In this document: positions 36,090 through 45,668 of the stretch, piece after piece
Position numbering within the stretch: position 1 is the first letter of the stretch
How the letters are laid out: each line of letters starts with the position of its first letter
The notes under the pieces: model-generated
Databases searched by the model: none
The model's input: the letters and a program-made list of their open reading frames with translations, nothing else
What the model was told of the DNA's origin: nothing
Position numbers and translations under genes: made by a program
NCBI GenBank assembly: GCA_036677685.1
Contig: JAVBWA010000033.1
Coordinates: 1 to 64,000, forward strand
Length of the DNA: 64,000 bases
Direction: 5' to 3'
From: JAQUBU01 sp036677685
GTDB lineage: Bacteria > Bacillota > Syntrophomonadia > Syntrophomonadales > Syntrophomonadaceae

Positions 36090-38441
36090 CTATTTTGATT
36101 CCAATCTCATAATTTGCTCTACTATCAAAGCGGCGCTGTAAGCAGCCGCTTTTTTGGCATAAGGGGTTACATTAACAAAGATAACGATTGGTAAAGTCCA
36201 TTCCAGCATGGCCAGGAGATAGGGAATTATATCAGTTTCAAAGATCACCACGGTTTTGGCATATTTTCTGATCCGACAGATCATCTGATAAGCTTTTTGC
36301 ATTGCCGGGTCGTCTCCCGAGTAGACCAATGGAGGCACCTCATCCAGAGAATTCACCTGAGCCAGGGCTTTCTCCTGTTCCAAAAAAGATATCAAGTCTG
36401 CTTCATTTCCCAGCCGGGTCATTTCGAATTTGAAGATCGGTTCCAAACGAGCAAAGTCGGAGACTATATTTCTGGGTTTGGTTTCTGAGAAATCAATGAT
36501 ATAAACATTATCCCGCTCATCTAAAAGAATGTTCTGCATATTTAAATCCCCGTGGTTAATACCCGTATACCAGAGCTGGGAAGCCGATTGGCGGGCGGTA
36601 TATTCATGTTTCAAAAAATGATAGGGATTGGGAAGGACCAAACCTAATTCCGGACAATCGATAGTCGCCGTTTGGGCCGAAATACCCAATTCTTTTTCCG
36701 CTGCATCAAATACCATGGGGAATAGGGGCAGCGGATTGTGATCCTGATAGGGTTTGATCATTTCCCAGCGGGGCTGGCCGTACCAGGGTTTGAGGATGCG
36801 GGTAAAGATTTTATCGAAGAGCGGCAGCAATTCTTCAACCGGTCTTTCCCGGAAGCGGTTGGTTAGCCAGCTCAGATTGCTGTCCGGGCCGCTGATTCCC
36901 ACAAAGTTATAACGCATACCGGTTGACCCTCCGCAGGTGCTCTGCCCCATAATGGTAGTAGAGTTGTTTAGGATATATCCATGTACGTATTTTTGATGGT
37001 TTTGAATTTCCTTTTCAATCAGGGAAGTGGGTCCCAGCTTTAAAACGGTGGGCAGCATGCGCCGGTTTTCATTATCGTAGGAGCTTACGCGAAACGGCTT
37101 GCCCGGGCTGAATCCCCCTACCAAAGGCTCCAGAACTACCCGGCGGGCATCGGTATAAAGCCGTCGGGTAATAATCTCCCATTCTTCCGGGAAGGGAATT
37201 TCGCCTTTTACTTCAACCTGCAATTGTTTTTCTTCTCCGGAGCGGATCTGCCCGGGAATAAAGAACCAGACCCGCCCTTCGGTAAGGGTGGTATTTTCAT
37301 CAGCCATGATTACATCCTGCATTAGCTCCAGGTCAGTGCAATACTGCATGGCATCCCCGGGCATCTGGATATTACTCCATTCCAGCAGGTCGCAGAACAA
37401 AAGAGCGCTGCCCAGGAAGAATTCTTCACCCGGCCTTTTGCCACGCTGGGCTATGAGCATCGAGAGTTGTTTATCTGTTTCCCAGCCTTTATTTGCACCG
37501 AGGCCAATTAGCATTATGGTTTGCGGTCCGGCCAGTTCCCGGCTGAGCGGCCGGTTGTTTATCAAGTCTTCAGAATTATGATAATAGCTTCCGCTCCCCG
37601 GCTGGGCTTGAGCAATTATTATCATACCCAATAGGGAAGTATCCTGACCCGGTATTTCCTGAAGCTTGCCGGTAATCAGATTTTGGATTTCACGCAAATA
37701 AACCGGCCTGCCTGGCGGCAGGTCCAGTTTCCCCCAGGGCTGCCCGCTGAAGCCGGCTGCGGCGGCAACGTACATAACAGCATCCTGAGGATTTTTGACT
37801 ACCATAAAATCAGGTTGATTATAAGCATCCGCCGGCAGCACTCCGGCTATTCGTTCCAGGGCAATAAACGACCCCAGCCCTTCATAGGCACTAACCCGGT
37901 CGAAACCCAGCCCTCCTATTCCCCAGGCCATATTAAGATCATCCAGGCTGGCTGCTGTTAACTCAGCACTGGTTAAATTCTGCAGGGAGACGCTTTTGAG
38001 AGGATTCCAAATATCCAGATAGCATTCTTTGGCCGCCAGGGTTTGCCAGGTGCATTGCCGGTCCAGGGCGGCAATACTTTGAGCTGCAGATGATACTGAA
38101 GCTTCTTTGTCTATTGCGGCCAGAGCCTCGGCCATCCCTTCGGCCTGCCCGAACAATTGCAGAACTCCGGTAGTCTCTAGCACTAATTTGACATCACGGT
38201 TTAACCCGCTCAGGATAAGCTTGCCGCCTGCTTTAACCACCTTTTTGCCATATTTGATCAGGGAGCGGATTCCGGCGCTGGATAAATAGACAACATTGGC
38301 AAAATCGATGAGCCATTGTTTTTCGTTGTGAATTCGGGATTCCACTTCCTGTTCAAAAAGCTGGGCACCCAGCCCGTCAAACCGCCCCTGCAGGTAAATC
38401 TGCGCGATGTCTTCCTGTGTGGAAATAGAAACTTCAAGCAT
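36090..38441 (-). CDS. STAS-domain protein with kinase-like C-terminal region
   Basis: The 783-residue protein begins with a STAS domain (about 1-112) of the anti-sigma-factor-antagonist type, including the phospho-acceptor loop VVYLSSAGIRSL. About 480 residues of unrecognised sequence follow. Near residue 600 is an aminoglycoside-phosphotransferase-like core: INHGDLNMQNILLD (catalytic HGDxxxxN) and VYIIDFSE (metal-binding DFS/DxD position). A hydrophobic segment near residues 735-765 could be membrane-associated. The layout suggests a STAS switch joined to a small-molecule or protein kinase, for a partner-switching signal. No anti-sigma kinase gene is adjacent. The ATG at 38441 follows a purine-rich GGGAAGGAG. 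Confidence 0.75.
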   Translation of the reverse strand: MLEVSISTQEDIAQIYLQGRFDGLGAQLFEQEVESRIHNEKQWLIDFANVVYLSSAGIRSLIKYGKKVVKAGGKLILSGLNRDVKLVLETTGVLQLFGQAEGMAEALAAIDKEASVSSAAQSIAALDRQCTWQTLAAKECYLDIWNPLKSVSLQNLTSAELTAASLDDLNMAWGIGGLGFDRVSAYEGLGSFIALERIAGVLPADAYNQPDFMVVKNPQDAVMYVAAAAGFSGQPWGKLDLPPGRPVYLREIQNLITGKLQEIPGQDTSLLGMIIIAQAQPGSGSYYHNSEDLINNRPLSRELAGPQTIMLIGLGANKGWETDKQLSMLIAQRGKRPGEEFFLGSALLFCDLLEWSNIQMPGDAMQYCTDLELMQDVIMADENTTLTEGRVWFFIPGQIRSGEEKQLQVEVKGEIPFPEEWEIITRRLYTDARRVVLEPLVGGFSPGKPFRVSSYDNENRRMLPTVLKLGPTSLIEKEIQNHQKYVHGYILNNSTTIMGQSTCGGSTGMRYNFVGISGPDSNLSWLTNRFRERPVEELLPLFDKIFTRILKPWYGQPRWEMIKPYQDHNPLPLFPMVFDAAEKELGISAQTATIDCPELGLVLPNPYHFLKHEYTARQSASQLWYTGINHGDLNMQNILLDERDNVYIIDFSETKPRNIVSDFARLEPIFKFEMTRLGNEADLISFLEQEKALAQVNSLDEVPPLVYSGDDPAMQKAYQMICRIRKYAKTVVIFETDIIPYLLAMLEWTLPIVIFVNVTPYAKKAAAYSAALIVEQIMRLESK

Positions 38442-38622
38442 GATGTATTCTCCTTCCCTAAGTGGATATTTATATGGATAATCATTAAATCAATATTTAT
38501 TTAGTTTGCTGTATATAGACCGCTAAAGAACCGGAGTGACCTGAGCTAAAAAACAATTGGTATGTCTTAATACTCTAACAAGTAAACTTTTCACTGAATA
38601 TTTTACATATGTAAAATTATAC

Positions 38623-38760
38623 TATAACGAGGCGAAAAGATGTCCCCCCGCTTCTTTAAACGGTCAGATTCCTATTAACAAAACAGCTAACGGGTTCTAA
38701 TCCCTCGCCTCGTTGCAACGGTGTGTTAAAACTGCTCCGCAGTTTCTTCGGATGTTTAAA
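38623..38760 (+). repeat. Dispersed structured repeat, copy C
   Basis: Shows CGAGGCGAAAAGATGTCCCC, TTCCTATTAACAAAACAGC, GGGTTCTAATCCC, CGCCTCGTTGCAACGGTG and AAACTGCTCCGCAGTTT. It joins copy D directly at the shared ACGAGGC boundary. Confidence 0.85.
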
Positions 38761-38949
38761 CGAGGCAAAAAGATGTCCCCCGCTTCTTAAGCGGTCGGAT
38801 TCCTATTAACAAAAACAGCTAGCGGGTTCTAATCCCCCGCCTCGTTGCAACGGTGTGTTGACCCCTACGGGGACCACTTATATTGATTCCCTTTGGGAAT
38901 GATTAAATTGTGTTGAAACTGCTCCGCAGTTTCTTCCGATGCTTAAACG
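38759..38949 (+). repeat. Dispersed structured repeat, copy D (long form)
   Basis: Same core as copy C, with an insert after the CGTTGCAACGGTGTGTTG block. The insert carries two extra palindromes, CCCCTACGGGG and ATTCCCTTTGGGAAT, before the GAAACTGCTCCGCAGTTTC hairpin. The CCGCTT/AAGCGG stem is perfect here. Confidence 0.88.
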
Positions 38950-39183
38950 AATCGGGGTTGGTATTCTTGGTTTATGCATAGGAGTCAAAATGGATGCTTC
39001 AGTTCAGGCGGGCAGCGTCGGGGTTGTCCAAAGTCTTTTTAGCTTGCATAATAACGTTTTGATCGAAACCTGGAAGCCAAGCCTCTGAGTGTGGAGCCTG
39101 TCTTCTTGTGGTCTCGAACTCAGTTTTATCATGTTTATAGTAATATTTTGGGTCGAAACTATATGAGTAAAGCCAGTCCTTTA

Positions 39184-39768
39184 TTATCTATGAATTTTTG
39201 TCCGTCTTTTCTTTTGTTGAAAATAATTTTGCCTCTCACGTGTGGTGGGTACGTTTTGAGTCTCCTCCGATTCGTTTGTTTGCATTGTTTCAGATCCCTC
39301 TAATGGTTCATCTATTGCGGATTCTTCCGGCGTCTCGATGGTTTCTTCCAATTCCGGCTGCTCAATTACTTCGGAATCTTCTATTACCTCAGGTACATCT
39401 TCCGGTTCAGGTTCCTCAGGTGTTTCCAGAATCTCTGCTGTTTCAGGCATTTCCCTTGTCTCAGGCATTTCCCTTGTCTCAGGTATTTCCGGTGCCTCTG
39501 GACTCTCTGCTATTGCAGGTATTTCCGTGGCCTCGGGCGATTCCGGTGTTTCTGTTACCGCAAGGACTTCAATTGTTTCTTGGTCTTCGATGGTTTCTGG
39601 GGTTGCATCTGGTTCCGATGTTTTTTCCACAGTTTTGGGAATTGAACTGATATACGAATTTTCAGTAACAAACGGCTTGTTGCAGAAGGGACAAACTTTG
39701 TCATTTGATAGGGAAGTAGCGGATTTGCTCCACTCTTTACACGATTGGCATAGCAACCAATATGCCAT
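39184..39768 (-). CDS. Zinc-ribbon protein with a Glu/Pro/Thr-rich repeat tail
   Basis: The 194-residue product has an N-terminal zinc ribbon (CQSCKEW...CPFCNKPF, residues 7-35). A long acidic tail follows, built from short PETxEMPE-like repeats with imperfect 8-12 residue periods, and the last 20 residues are basic (RERQNYFQQKKRRTKIHR). The tail is probably disordered. AAAGGGG precedes the ATG. Function is unknown; a flexible linker between two binding ends is a reasonable picture. The Ser-rich frame on the opposite strand is its shadow. Confidence 0.7.
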   Translation of the reverse strand: MAYWLLCQSCKEWSKSATSLSNDKVCPFCNKPFVTENSYISSIPKTVEKTSEPDATPETIEDQETIEVLAVTETPESPEATEIPAIAESPEAPEIPETREMPETREMPETAEILETPEEPEPEDVPEVIEDSEVIEQPELEETIETPEESAIDEPLEGSETMQTNESEETQNVPTTRERQNYFQQKKRRTKIHR

Positions 39769-39915
39769 AAATATTGGCCCCTTTCCTAAAAGTTCTTTTA
39801 GAAAAACAATTATCGACCTATATAATATTTATGGCGCGAAAATAATAATATTACTACGGATTTGCTTAACCGGGTATTATGGCAGGCAACCTGGGTTTAA
39901 CAGGAGTAAGAGCAT

Positions 39916-39946
39916 AAAAAAGCGGCAACTGTTGCTGCCGCTTTTT
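39916..39946. terminator. Bidirectional terminator after the acyl-CoA dehydrogenase gene
   Basis: A run of A, then AGCGGCAAC pairing with GCTGCCGCT, then a run of T. It reads as a terminator on both strands and ends the beta-oxidation operon. Confidence 0.8.
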
Positions 39947-39973
39947 ATACTATCTCGATTCTCATAAAAAAGA

Positions 39974-41812
39974 TTAATACTCAAAAGCCTCCAAGGCTAT
40001 ATCGAGAGCCGATGTATCGCCTTCGCTGATGATGTCGGCGACGGTGCATACATTGGGTACTACATTGCACAGATAATAGCGGGCGGCTTCCACTTTCCCG
40101 GTATAGAAATTATAGTCATAGTGCTCTGGCCCGACTTCTTTGGATCTCCGAGAGGCCAGCAGGGCCTGATCAAGAAGCAGACTGCCGCTGTAAAGCTGAG
40201 AAAGGGCGGTTAGGATGCGGCGGGAGTAAAGAGGAATCATACTGAAGTTTTTATTTCCGGTAAATTCCGCCATGGCTTTTTGAATCTTAGCAAAAGCGGT
40301 CAGGGCTTTCCCCAGGTTGGCAAATTCCTTTCCAAACCCCTCAACATCCTTGTTGCTTTCATAAAAATCTTGGATTTCTTTCATAAACTGGGCAAAGACC
40401 GCACCCTTCTTCATGGTCATTTTGCGGCCGACCAGATCCATGGACTGAATAAAATTGGTTCCTTCCCAGATGGAATAAATTTTAACATCCCGGGCTATCT
40501 GAGCCACCGGATATTCTTCACAATAACCATATCCGCCATAGGCTTGAATCGCCTCGCCGATCAGCCACCAGGCTTCATCGGTAGGATAAGCCTTGCATAA
40601 GGGCGTGGTAACTTCGATCAGCGCATTGGCCTGGGCCGCCTTTTCCCGGTCTTGATCATGATGTCGAACATCAAAGGCAAAGTAGGTTTTGTACAACATG
40701 GCCCGCATGGCTTCCACGTGGGCTTTCCCCATCAAAAGAGTTCTTCTGATGTCCTCGTGATTGATAATGCTTGTGCGGCCGGCCTTGGGGTTGGTCATAA
40801 GCCGCCCCTGGATTCTTTCCTTGCAATAGTCACGGGCGTTATAATAAGCGTTGGCCAGGCAGGAAAGGGCCATATGACCGGTTTCCATTCGCGCCATGTT
40901 CATCATCTGGAACATTTGGGCCATTCCTTCTCCGATACCCTCATTTTCGAGCGGGTTTTTCCCCAGGAGCCAGCCACGGCAATTATTATCTTCCCCCATG
41001 GCCAGGGCGGCGGTGCAGGAGCCATGCTGCCCCAGCTTGTGTTCGACTCCCGTGGTGATAACATCATTGTCTTCCAGGCTGCCGTCTTTATTGACCCAGT
41101 ACTTGGGTACGACAAAAAGGGAAATGCCTCCGGTGCCCGGCCGGGCTCCCTCCACCCGGGCCAGGTAGAGGTGGATGATATTGTCGGTAAAGTCGTTGTC
41201 TCCGCCGGTAATAAATATTTTGCTGCCTTTTATCTTAAAAATACCGGGGTCTTCAGTAGGATATGCTTTGGAAAGGATGTCGCCCACATCCGACCCGGCG
41301 GTAGCCTCCGTCAGGCACATGCTGCCCGCCCAGGTTCCGTCCATCATCTTGGGCAGGAACAGGGCTTTGACTTCTTCCGAGGCAAAGCTTTGAATAAGCC
41401 CGGCGGCACCGCTGGTTAAAACGATATAGGGAGCAAAGGTAGGGTTGGCAGCTTGCAGCATTTCCCAGACCATGGAATGTAGAATATGGGGCAGAACCAT
41501 GGCGTCTTCCGATTCGTCGATATTGCTGGTTCCCCAACCTTCCGACTGCAATTGCTTAAAAAGCGGTCCAACGCTGGGCGGCAAGGTTACCTTTCCATTT
41601 TCCATCTTGACCGGGTGACTGTCGCAATCTTCATTAGTTGCCTCTACAACCTCTTTGCACATTTTCAGAATGGGGGCAAGAACTGATTTGATATCTTCTT
41701 TGGAATAATAATCGGCGAATTGGGGATAGTTGAATATTTCATCAGTAGGCAACCATTCCTGAAGGATAAACTCAAAGTCTCTGGTATTCTGATAGGCAAA
41801 ATTGGCTGACAT
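39974..41812 (-). CDS. Acyl-CoA dehydrogenase (long form, about 612 residues)
   Basis: The FAD enzyme introduces the trans-2 double bond into an acyl-CoA. The family signatures are present: MCLTEATAGSDVGDI with the substrate-binding block, FKIKGSKIFITGGD, ARMETGHMALSCLANAY, and the C-terminal AIQAYGGYGYCEEYPVAQIARDVKIYSIWEGTN with the Glu/Gly-type base region. The extra C-terminal domain of about 150 residues makes it longer than short-chain butyryl-CoA dehydrogenases (about 380). The start at 41812 has AAAGGAG seven bases upstream; the longer frame is not supported. It is the last gene of the hbd-crt-thl-acd run, separated from thl by repeat copies E and F. No etfAB gene is in the window. 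Confidence 0.92.
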   Translation of the reverse strand: MSANFAYQNTRDFEFILQEWLPTDEIFNYPQFADYYSKEDIKSVLAPILKMCKEVVEATNEDCDSHPVKMENGKVTLPPSVGPLFKQLQSEGWGTSNIDESEDAMVLPHILHSMVWEMLQAANPTFAPYIVLTSGAAGLIQSFASEEVKALFLPKMMDGTWAGSMCLTEATAGSDVGDILSKAYPTEDPGIFKIKGSKIFITGGDNDFTDNIIHLYLARVEGARPGTGGISLFVVPKYWVNKDGSLEDNDVITTGVEHKLGQHGSCTAALAMGEDNNCRGWLLGKNPLENEGIGEGMAQMFQMMNMARMETGHMALSCLANAYYNARDYCKERIQGRLMTNPKAGRTSIINHEDIRRTLLMGKAHVEAMRAMLYKTYFAFDVRHHDQDREKAAQANALIEVTTPLCKAYPTDEAWWLIGEAIQAYGGYGYCEEYPVAQIARDVKIYSIWEGTNFIQSMDLVGRKMTMKKGAVFAQFMKEIQDFYESNKDVEGFGKEFANLGKALTAFAKIQKAMAEFTGNKNFSMIPLYSRRILTALSQLYSGSLLLDQALLASRRSKEVGPEHYDYNFYTGKVEAARYYLCNVVPNVCTVADIISEGDTSALDIALEAFEY

Positions 41813-41960
41813 ATTGTATCTCCTTTCACACGAAAGCTCCCTTTTCCTTAGTTCATCAACAAAGGGAGTTCGATAATAATAGAAAAAGGGTGCCTCTTGA
41901 GAGATGAATGACCCATCTCCCAAGTAGCATAAATATAAAGAAAAAATATAAGGGGGTTCT

Positions 41961-42149
41961 TTAAGCATTGTAAGAAACTGCGGAACAGTTTCAGCACAAT
42001 TTAATCATTCCCGAAGGGAATCAATATAAGTGTGGTCCCCGTAGGGGGCAACACACCGCTGCAACGAGGCGGGGGCTTAGCCCCGCCGCCTATTTTGTTA
42101 ATAGGAATCCGACCGCTTAAGAAGCGGGGGACATCTATTCGCCTCGTTT
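41961..42149 (-). repeat. Dispersed structured repeat, copy E (long form)
   Basis: Minus-strand copy with the insert hairpins (CCCCCTACGGGG, ATTCCCTTCGGGAAT). Its central stem is AGGCGG with CCGCCT around GGGGCTAAGCCCC, a changed but still paired version of the hairpin in the other copies. Confidence 0.88.
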
Positions 42150-42283
42150 AAACATCCGAATAAACTGGGGAGCAGTTTTAACACACCGTTGCAACGAGGT
42201 AGGGGATAGAACCCGCTACCTGATTTGTTAATAGGAATCCGACCGCTTAAAGAAGCGGGGGGATTCTTTAAGCCTCGTTATAA
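42146..42283 (-). repeat. Dispersed structured repeat, copy F
   Basis: Minus-strand copy in tandem with E. The central stem is AGGTAG with CTACCT around GGGTTCTATCCCC, so both sides differ from copy E while pairing is kept. It ends eight bases before the thiolase stop codon. Confidence 0.88.
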
Positions 42284-42291
42284 TTTAACGG

Positions 42292-43524
42292 TTAAACATC
42301 TCTGGACCAAAGAGAAGCCATGGCGGGCCCGCCGCCAACGCAGAGGGAGGCACCGCCTACAACGGCTCCGATTCTTTCCATTTCATAGTAAAGGCTGACA
42401 ATGATGCGCAGTCCCGTGCATCCTACCGGGTGGCCCAGAGCGATTCCCGACCCGTTGTTATTGATGTTGCCGTCTTTCTCAACAGTGCCCATATCCAGGT
42501 CAATCCCCTGGTCGTCTTTCATTAATTTCTTCACGCCCAAGACCTGTGCAGCAAAGGCCTCGTTGATTTCCCAGTAATCGACATCTTCATATTTCATTCC
42601 CGCTTGTTGCAGACACTTGGGAATGGCCACTGCCGGGCCCAGACCCATGTAATAGGGATCTACACCAGCCCCGCATATATTTATCAGCTTCATTAGCGGC
42701 TTAATTCCCAGCTCGTCAGCTTTCTTTCTGGTCATGAACACGGCTGCTGCCGAGGCGTCATTGAGGCCCGAGGCATTGGCGGCTGTGGTGACGCCATCCT
42801 TGCTGAACGCGGGGGATAGCTTGCCCATGGCTTCCATGCTGGCTCCGCGAATGGGATGTTCGTCGGTATCAAAAACCGTAACTTTCCCTTTTTTGCCGGG
42901 GATTTCTACCGGTACGATCTCGCGTTTAAAGCGGCCTTCATCAGTAGCCCTGGTTGCCCGGGTATGGCTGATCAAAGCCACCGTGTCAGCCTCCTCCCGG
43001 CTGATGTTGTACTTTCTGGCGATATTATCAGCGGTTCCACCCATGTGACTGCCGGCCAGTGAGCAAACCAGCCCGTCGGAAAGCATGGCATCCTGGATTT
43101 TGCCGTCACCCATGCGGTAGCCCCAGCGGGCATTCTGCACCAGATAAGGAACATTGCTCATGCTTTCGGTTCCCACTACCAGAGCGATCTCGCTTCTGCC
43201 CAGCATCAGATTGGCGGTGGCAATATCGGTAGCCCGCATAGCGGAGGCGCAGTTCTGCTGCACTGTACAGGCAACCGAGCGCTGATCCATACCTATTCCC
43301 ATGGCCACGATACGGGAGGGCAGCGAGCCATTGCCCTGCATCAGGCCCATGCCCATAACCAGTTCGTCTATCTGGGAGGGCTGAATCCCCGCCCGCTTGA
43401 CAGCTTCAGCAGCGGCTATTTTGGAGAGGTCATTAGCCCGCATGGATTTCAGTGATCCACCATAATCACCAATGGGGGTTCTGCAGGCGGAGACCATTAC
43501 CACCTCGTTAAAATTGTTTGTCAT
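42292..43524 (-). CDS. Acetyl-CoA acetyltransferase (thiolase)
   Basis: The 410-residue protein has the thiolase residues: the nucleophilic Cys in VQQNCASAMRA, NEAFAAQ, the GHPVGCTG histidine loop and the second Cys in LCVGGGPA. It catalyses acetoacetyl-CoA thiolysis or acetyl-CoA condensation. GHPVGCTGLR differs slightly from the more usual GHPIGASGAR, so a broader beta-ketoacyl-CoA range is possible. GGAGG lies ten bases before the ATG. It is third in the hbd-crt-thl-acd order. Confidence 0.93.
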   Translation of the reverse strand: MTNNFNEVVMVSACRTPIGDYGGSLKSMRANDLSKIAAAEAVKRAGIQPSQIDELVMGMGLMQGNGSLPSRIVAMGIGMDQRSVACTVQQNCASAMRATDIATANLMLGRSEIALVVGTESMSNVPYLVQNARWGYRMGDGKIQDAMLSDGLVCSLAGSHMGGTADNIARKYNISREEADTVALISHTRATRATDEGRFKREIVPVEIPGKKGKVTVFDTDEHPIRGASMEAMGKLSPAFSKDGVTTAANASGLNDASAAAVFMTRKKADELGIKPLMKLINICGAGVDPYYMGLGPAVAIPKCLQQAGMKYEDVDYWEINEAFAAQVLGVKKLMKDDQGIDLDMGTVEKDGNINNNGSGIALGHPVGCTGLRIIVSLYYEMERIGAVVGGASLCVGGGPAMASLWSRDV

Positions 43525-43660
43525 TATACGTATTCCTCCTTTTTTGCGTAATGGCTTTAGTTATGTTATATAATCAAACGTTTTTTGCTTGCCGTTTAAA
43601 TGGCATAAATTATTCCATATAGCTTTGGCACAATGGGTGTTGCCTTTCAGACATTACTGC

Positions 43661-44443
43661 CTATTGTCCCTTAAATTGCGGCTTTCTCTTTTCTGCAAAA
43701 GCCTGGGTGCCCTCTTTCATATCTTCCGTACTCGCACAAAGTCCGAAAAATTCCGATTCAATCTTCAGGCCACTATCGATGCCCCCTTGCAATCCCTGTC
43801 CGATGGCGGTTTTCGAGAATCCCACTGCCAGGGGGGCGTTCTTCATTATTTTTTTTGCAAGTTTGCGGGCCTGATCCATCAATTCCACCGCAGGGTAGAC
43901 ATGGTTGACCAGCCCGATCCGGTAGGCTTCGGCCGCATCGATGTTTGCACCGGTGAAAGTAAGTTCCTTGGCCCGGCCTTCTCCTATCAAGCGGGGAAGT
44001 CTTTGGGTGCCGCCATAACCTGGAATAACTCCCAGAGCCACCTCTGGCTGGCCGAAAACCGCGTCTTCAGATGCCAGACGGATATCGCAGGCCATGGCCA
44101 ATTCGCAGCCGCCTCCCAGGGCAAAACCCTTGACAGCGGCAATGACCGGTTTCTCCAGAAAATCGATTTTGCGGAAGGTTAGTTCTCCTTCTTCACTGGC
44201 CTGGCGTGCTTGGGCTGCTGAAAATCCCATGAAACCGATAATGTCTGCACCGGCTACAAAAGCTTTATCTCCGGCTCCGGTAATAATCAAAGCTTTTATG
44301 GCCTCATCCTCTTTAACTTCGTCAATCGCCTTGCCGATTTCGCTTATGGTTTCAACATTCAAGGCATTCAGGGCCTTGGGCCGATTGATATAGAGAATGG
44401 CCAGGTTGTCCTCTTTTTCCAAAATAAGATTTTTATATTCCAT
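43661..44443 (-). CDS. Enoyl-CoA hydratase (crotonase family)
   Basis: The 260-residue enzyme hydrates trans-2-enoyl-CoA (crotonyl-CoA) to the 3-hydroxy form. Both glutamate sites are seen: AVKGFALGGGCELAMACD (oxyanion hole and first Glu) and FGQPEVALGVIPGYGGTQRL (second Glu). The C-terminal FxxKRKPQFKGQ ending is typical. The start at 44443 follows AGAGGG; the longer frame overlaps hbd and has no ribosome-binding site. It lies between hbd and thl in one operon. Confidence 0.94.
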   Translation of the reverse strand: MEYKNLILEKEDNLAILYINRPKALNALNVETISEIGKAIDEVKEDEAIKALIITGAGDKAFVAGADIIGFMGFSAAQARQASEEGELTFRKIDFLEKPVIAAVKGFALGGGCELAMACDIRLASEDAVFGQPEVALGVIPGYGGTQRLPRLIGEGRAKELTFTGANIDAAEAYRIGLVNHVYPAVELMDQARKLAKKIMKNAPLAVGFSKTAIGQGLQGGIDSGLKIESEFFGLCASTEDMKEGTQAFAEKRKPQFKGQ

Positions 44444-44501
44444 ATTTGATCCCTCTTCTTTTCGGCGAATTCCCGCACTGAAAGTGCGGTCGCAATCCAA
44501 G

Positions 44502-45356
44502 TTATTTGCTATAGTCAAAAAACCCTTTTTTGCTCTTCATACCCAACCAGCCGGCTCGAACCAACTGTCTGAGGGGCGGGGCCGGGCGATATTTGGGATC
44601 CCCGGTTTCACTGAAGAGAGTGTTGCAAACGGCCAGAGCGATATCCACTCCCACCAAGTCGGCCAAAGCCAGTGGTCCCATGGGCCATCCGGCTCCCAGT
44701 TTCATGGCGGTATCGATATCGGCTGCCGATGCCAGTCCTTCGTAAAGGATATAAGCGGCTTCATTTATACCCGGAATAAGAATACGGTTTACTACGAAGC
44801 CCGGACCTTCTTTGACCTGAACCGGTTTTTTGCCGATGTCCTTGGCCAATTCGGTAACCAAATCGATAGTCTCCTGTGATGTCTGAATGGCGGGAATGAC
44901 CTCAACCAGTTTCATAACATTGGCCGGGTTGAAAAAATGCATGCCGATGACTTTGTCAGCTCTTTTAGTAATGGCGGCAATTTCAGTTAGGGAAAGGGAT
45001 GAGGTGTTGGTGGCGATGACAACTTCCGGTTTTAACAAATTATCCAGCTTGGTGTAGACTTCCTTTTTAACTTCCATATTTTCAAAAACGCACTCTACGA
45101 TAAAGTCAGCACTGCCCAGATCGTCAAAGTTACCGGTGGGTTTGATTTTGCTTACTATTGCATCCTTGGTCCCGGCAGCAACCGATCCTTTATCCTCAGC
45201 TTTAGTGAGACTTTTTTCTATTTGAGCCAATGCTTTGGTGCAGAATTCCTCTTTAATGTCATACAGGATGACTTCTTTCCCTGCAGCCGCCAAGGCCCAG
45301 GCAATGCCCTGACCCATGGTTCCGGCACCCAATAAACCAATTTTATTGATATTCAT
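44502..45356 (-). CDS. hbd: 3-hydroxybutyryl-CoA dehydrogenase
   Basis: The 284-residue NAD(P)-dependent enzyme has a Rossmann motif (KIGLLGAGTMGQGIAWALA), the catalytic histidine region GMHFFNPANVMKLVEVI and the C-terminal GAGWPMGPLALADLVGVD. It interconverts 3-hydroxybutyryl-CoA and acetoacetyl-CoA. The ATG at 45356 is ten bases behind AGGAGGG; the TTG three codons earlier is too close. It is the first gene of the minus-strand beta-oxidation operon, with a sigma-54 promoter about 120 bases upstream. Confidence 0.94.
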   Translation of the reverse strand: MNINKIGLLGAGTMGQGIAWALAAAGKEVILYDIKEEFCTKALAQIEKSLTKAEDKGSVAAGTKDAIVSKIKPTGNFDDLGSADFIVECVFENMEVKKEVYTKLDNLLKPEVVIATNTSSLSLTEIAAITKRADKVIGMHFFNPANVMKLVEVIPAIQTSQETIDLVTELAKDIGKKPVQVKEGPGFVVNRILIPGINEAAYILYEGLASAADIDTAMKLGAGWPMGPLALADLVGVDIALAVCNTLFSETGDPKYRPAPPLRQLVRAGWLGMKSKKGFFDYSK

Positions 45357-45479
45357 TAAATACAACCCTCCTAAGGTTAAATTTTTGCCATGCTTTTTTC
45401 ATGTTTGTAACTCCCTTACTTTTTTCACACCTCCTGTTTATTTATAGATTTTTAAAAGCTTGATGCATTTTATAAACTT

Positions 45480-45495
45480 GCAAAACTTGTGCCAG
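45480..45495 (-). promoter_or_regulatory. Sigma-54 promoter upstream of hbd
   Basis: The minus strand reads CTGGCACAAGTTTTGC. The -24 GG and -12 GC are separated by exactly ten bases, as required for RpoN promoters (consensus TGGCAC-N5-TTGC). It points at hbd, and an activator gene lies just upstream. Confidence 0.8.
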
Positions 45496-45668
45496 GAGAC
45501 CATGGTTTAAGTAATAAGCAATAATAAGTGGTTTTTTTTCGGGAATCCTATGCGGGCAACCATCGTGATAACGGAGGGGTAACCCGTGATATAGAGAACA
45601 ACTGCAGGCCAAACAGGCAGGATAAAGCCGTTATCTGTAACAATTTCGCTATATAGGAGGGCGGTTTA

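Noticed and set aside
38623..38949. CRISPR-like array from the tandem repeats C and D
   Set aside because: Units are 130-190 bases, directly abutting, without spacers, and no cas gene is present.
39338..39967. Ser/Gly-rich plus-strand frame of 209 codons
   Set aside because: It is the shadow of the Glu/Pro-rich repeat gene on the minus strand; the latter has a zinc ribbon and a ribosome-binding site.
43625..43655. Sigma-54-like TTTGGCACAATGGGTGTTGCC near the thiolase gene
   Set aside because: GG and GC are 13 bases apart instead of ten, and it faces away from the thiolase gene.
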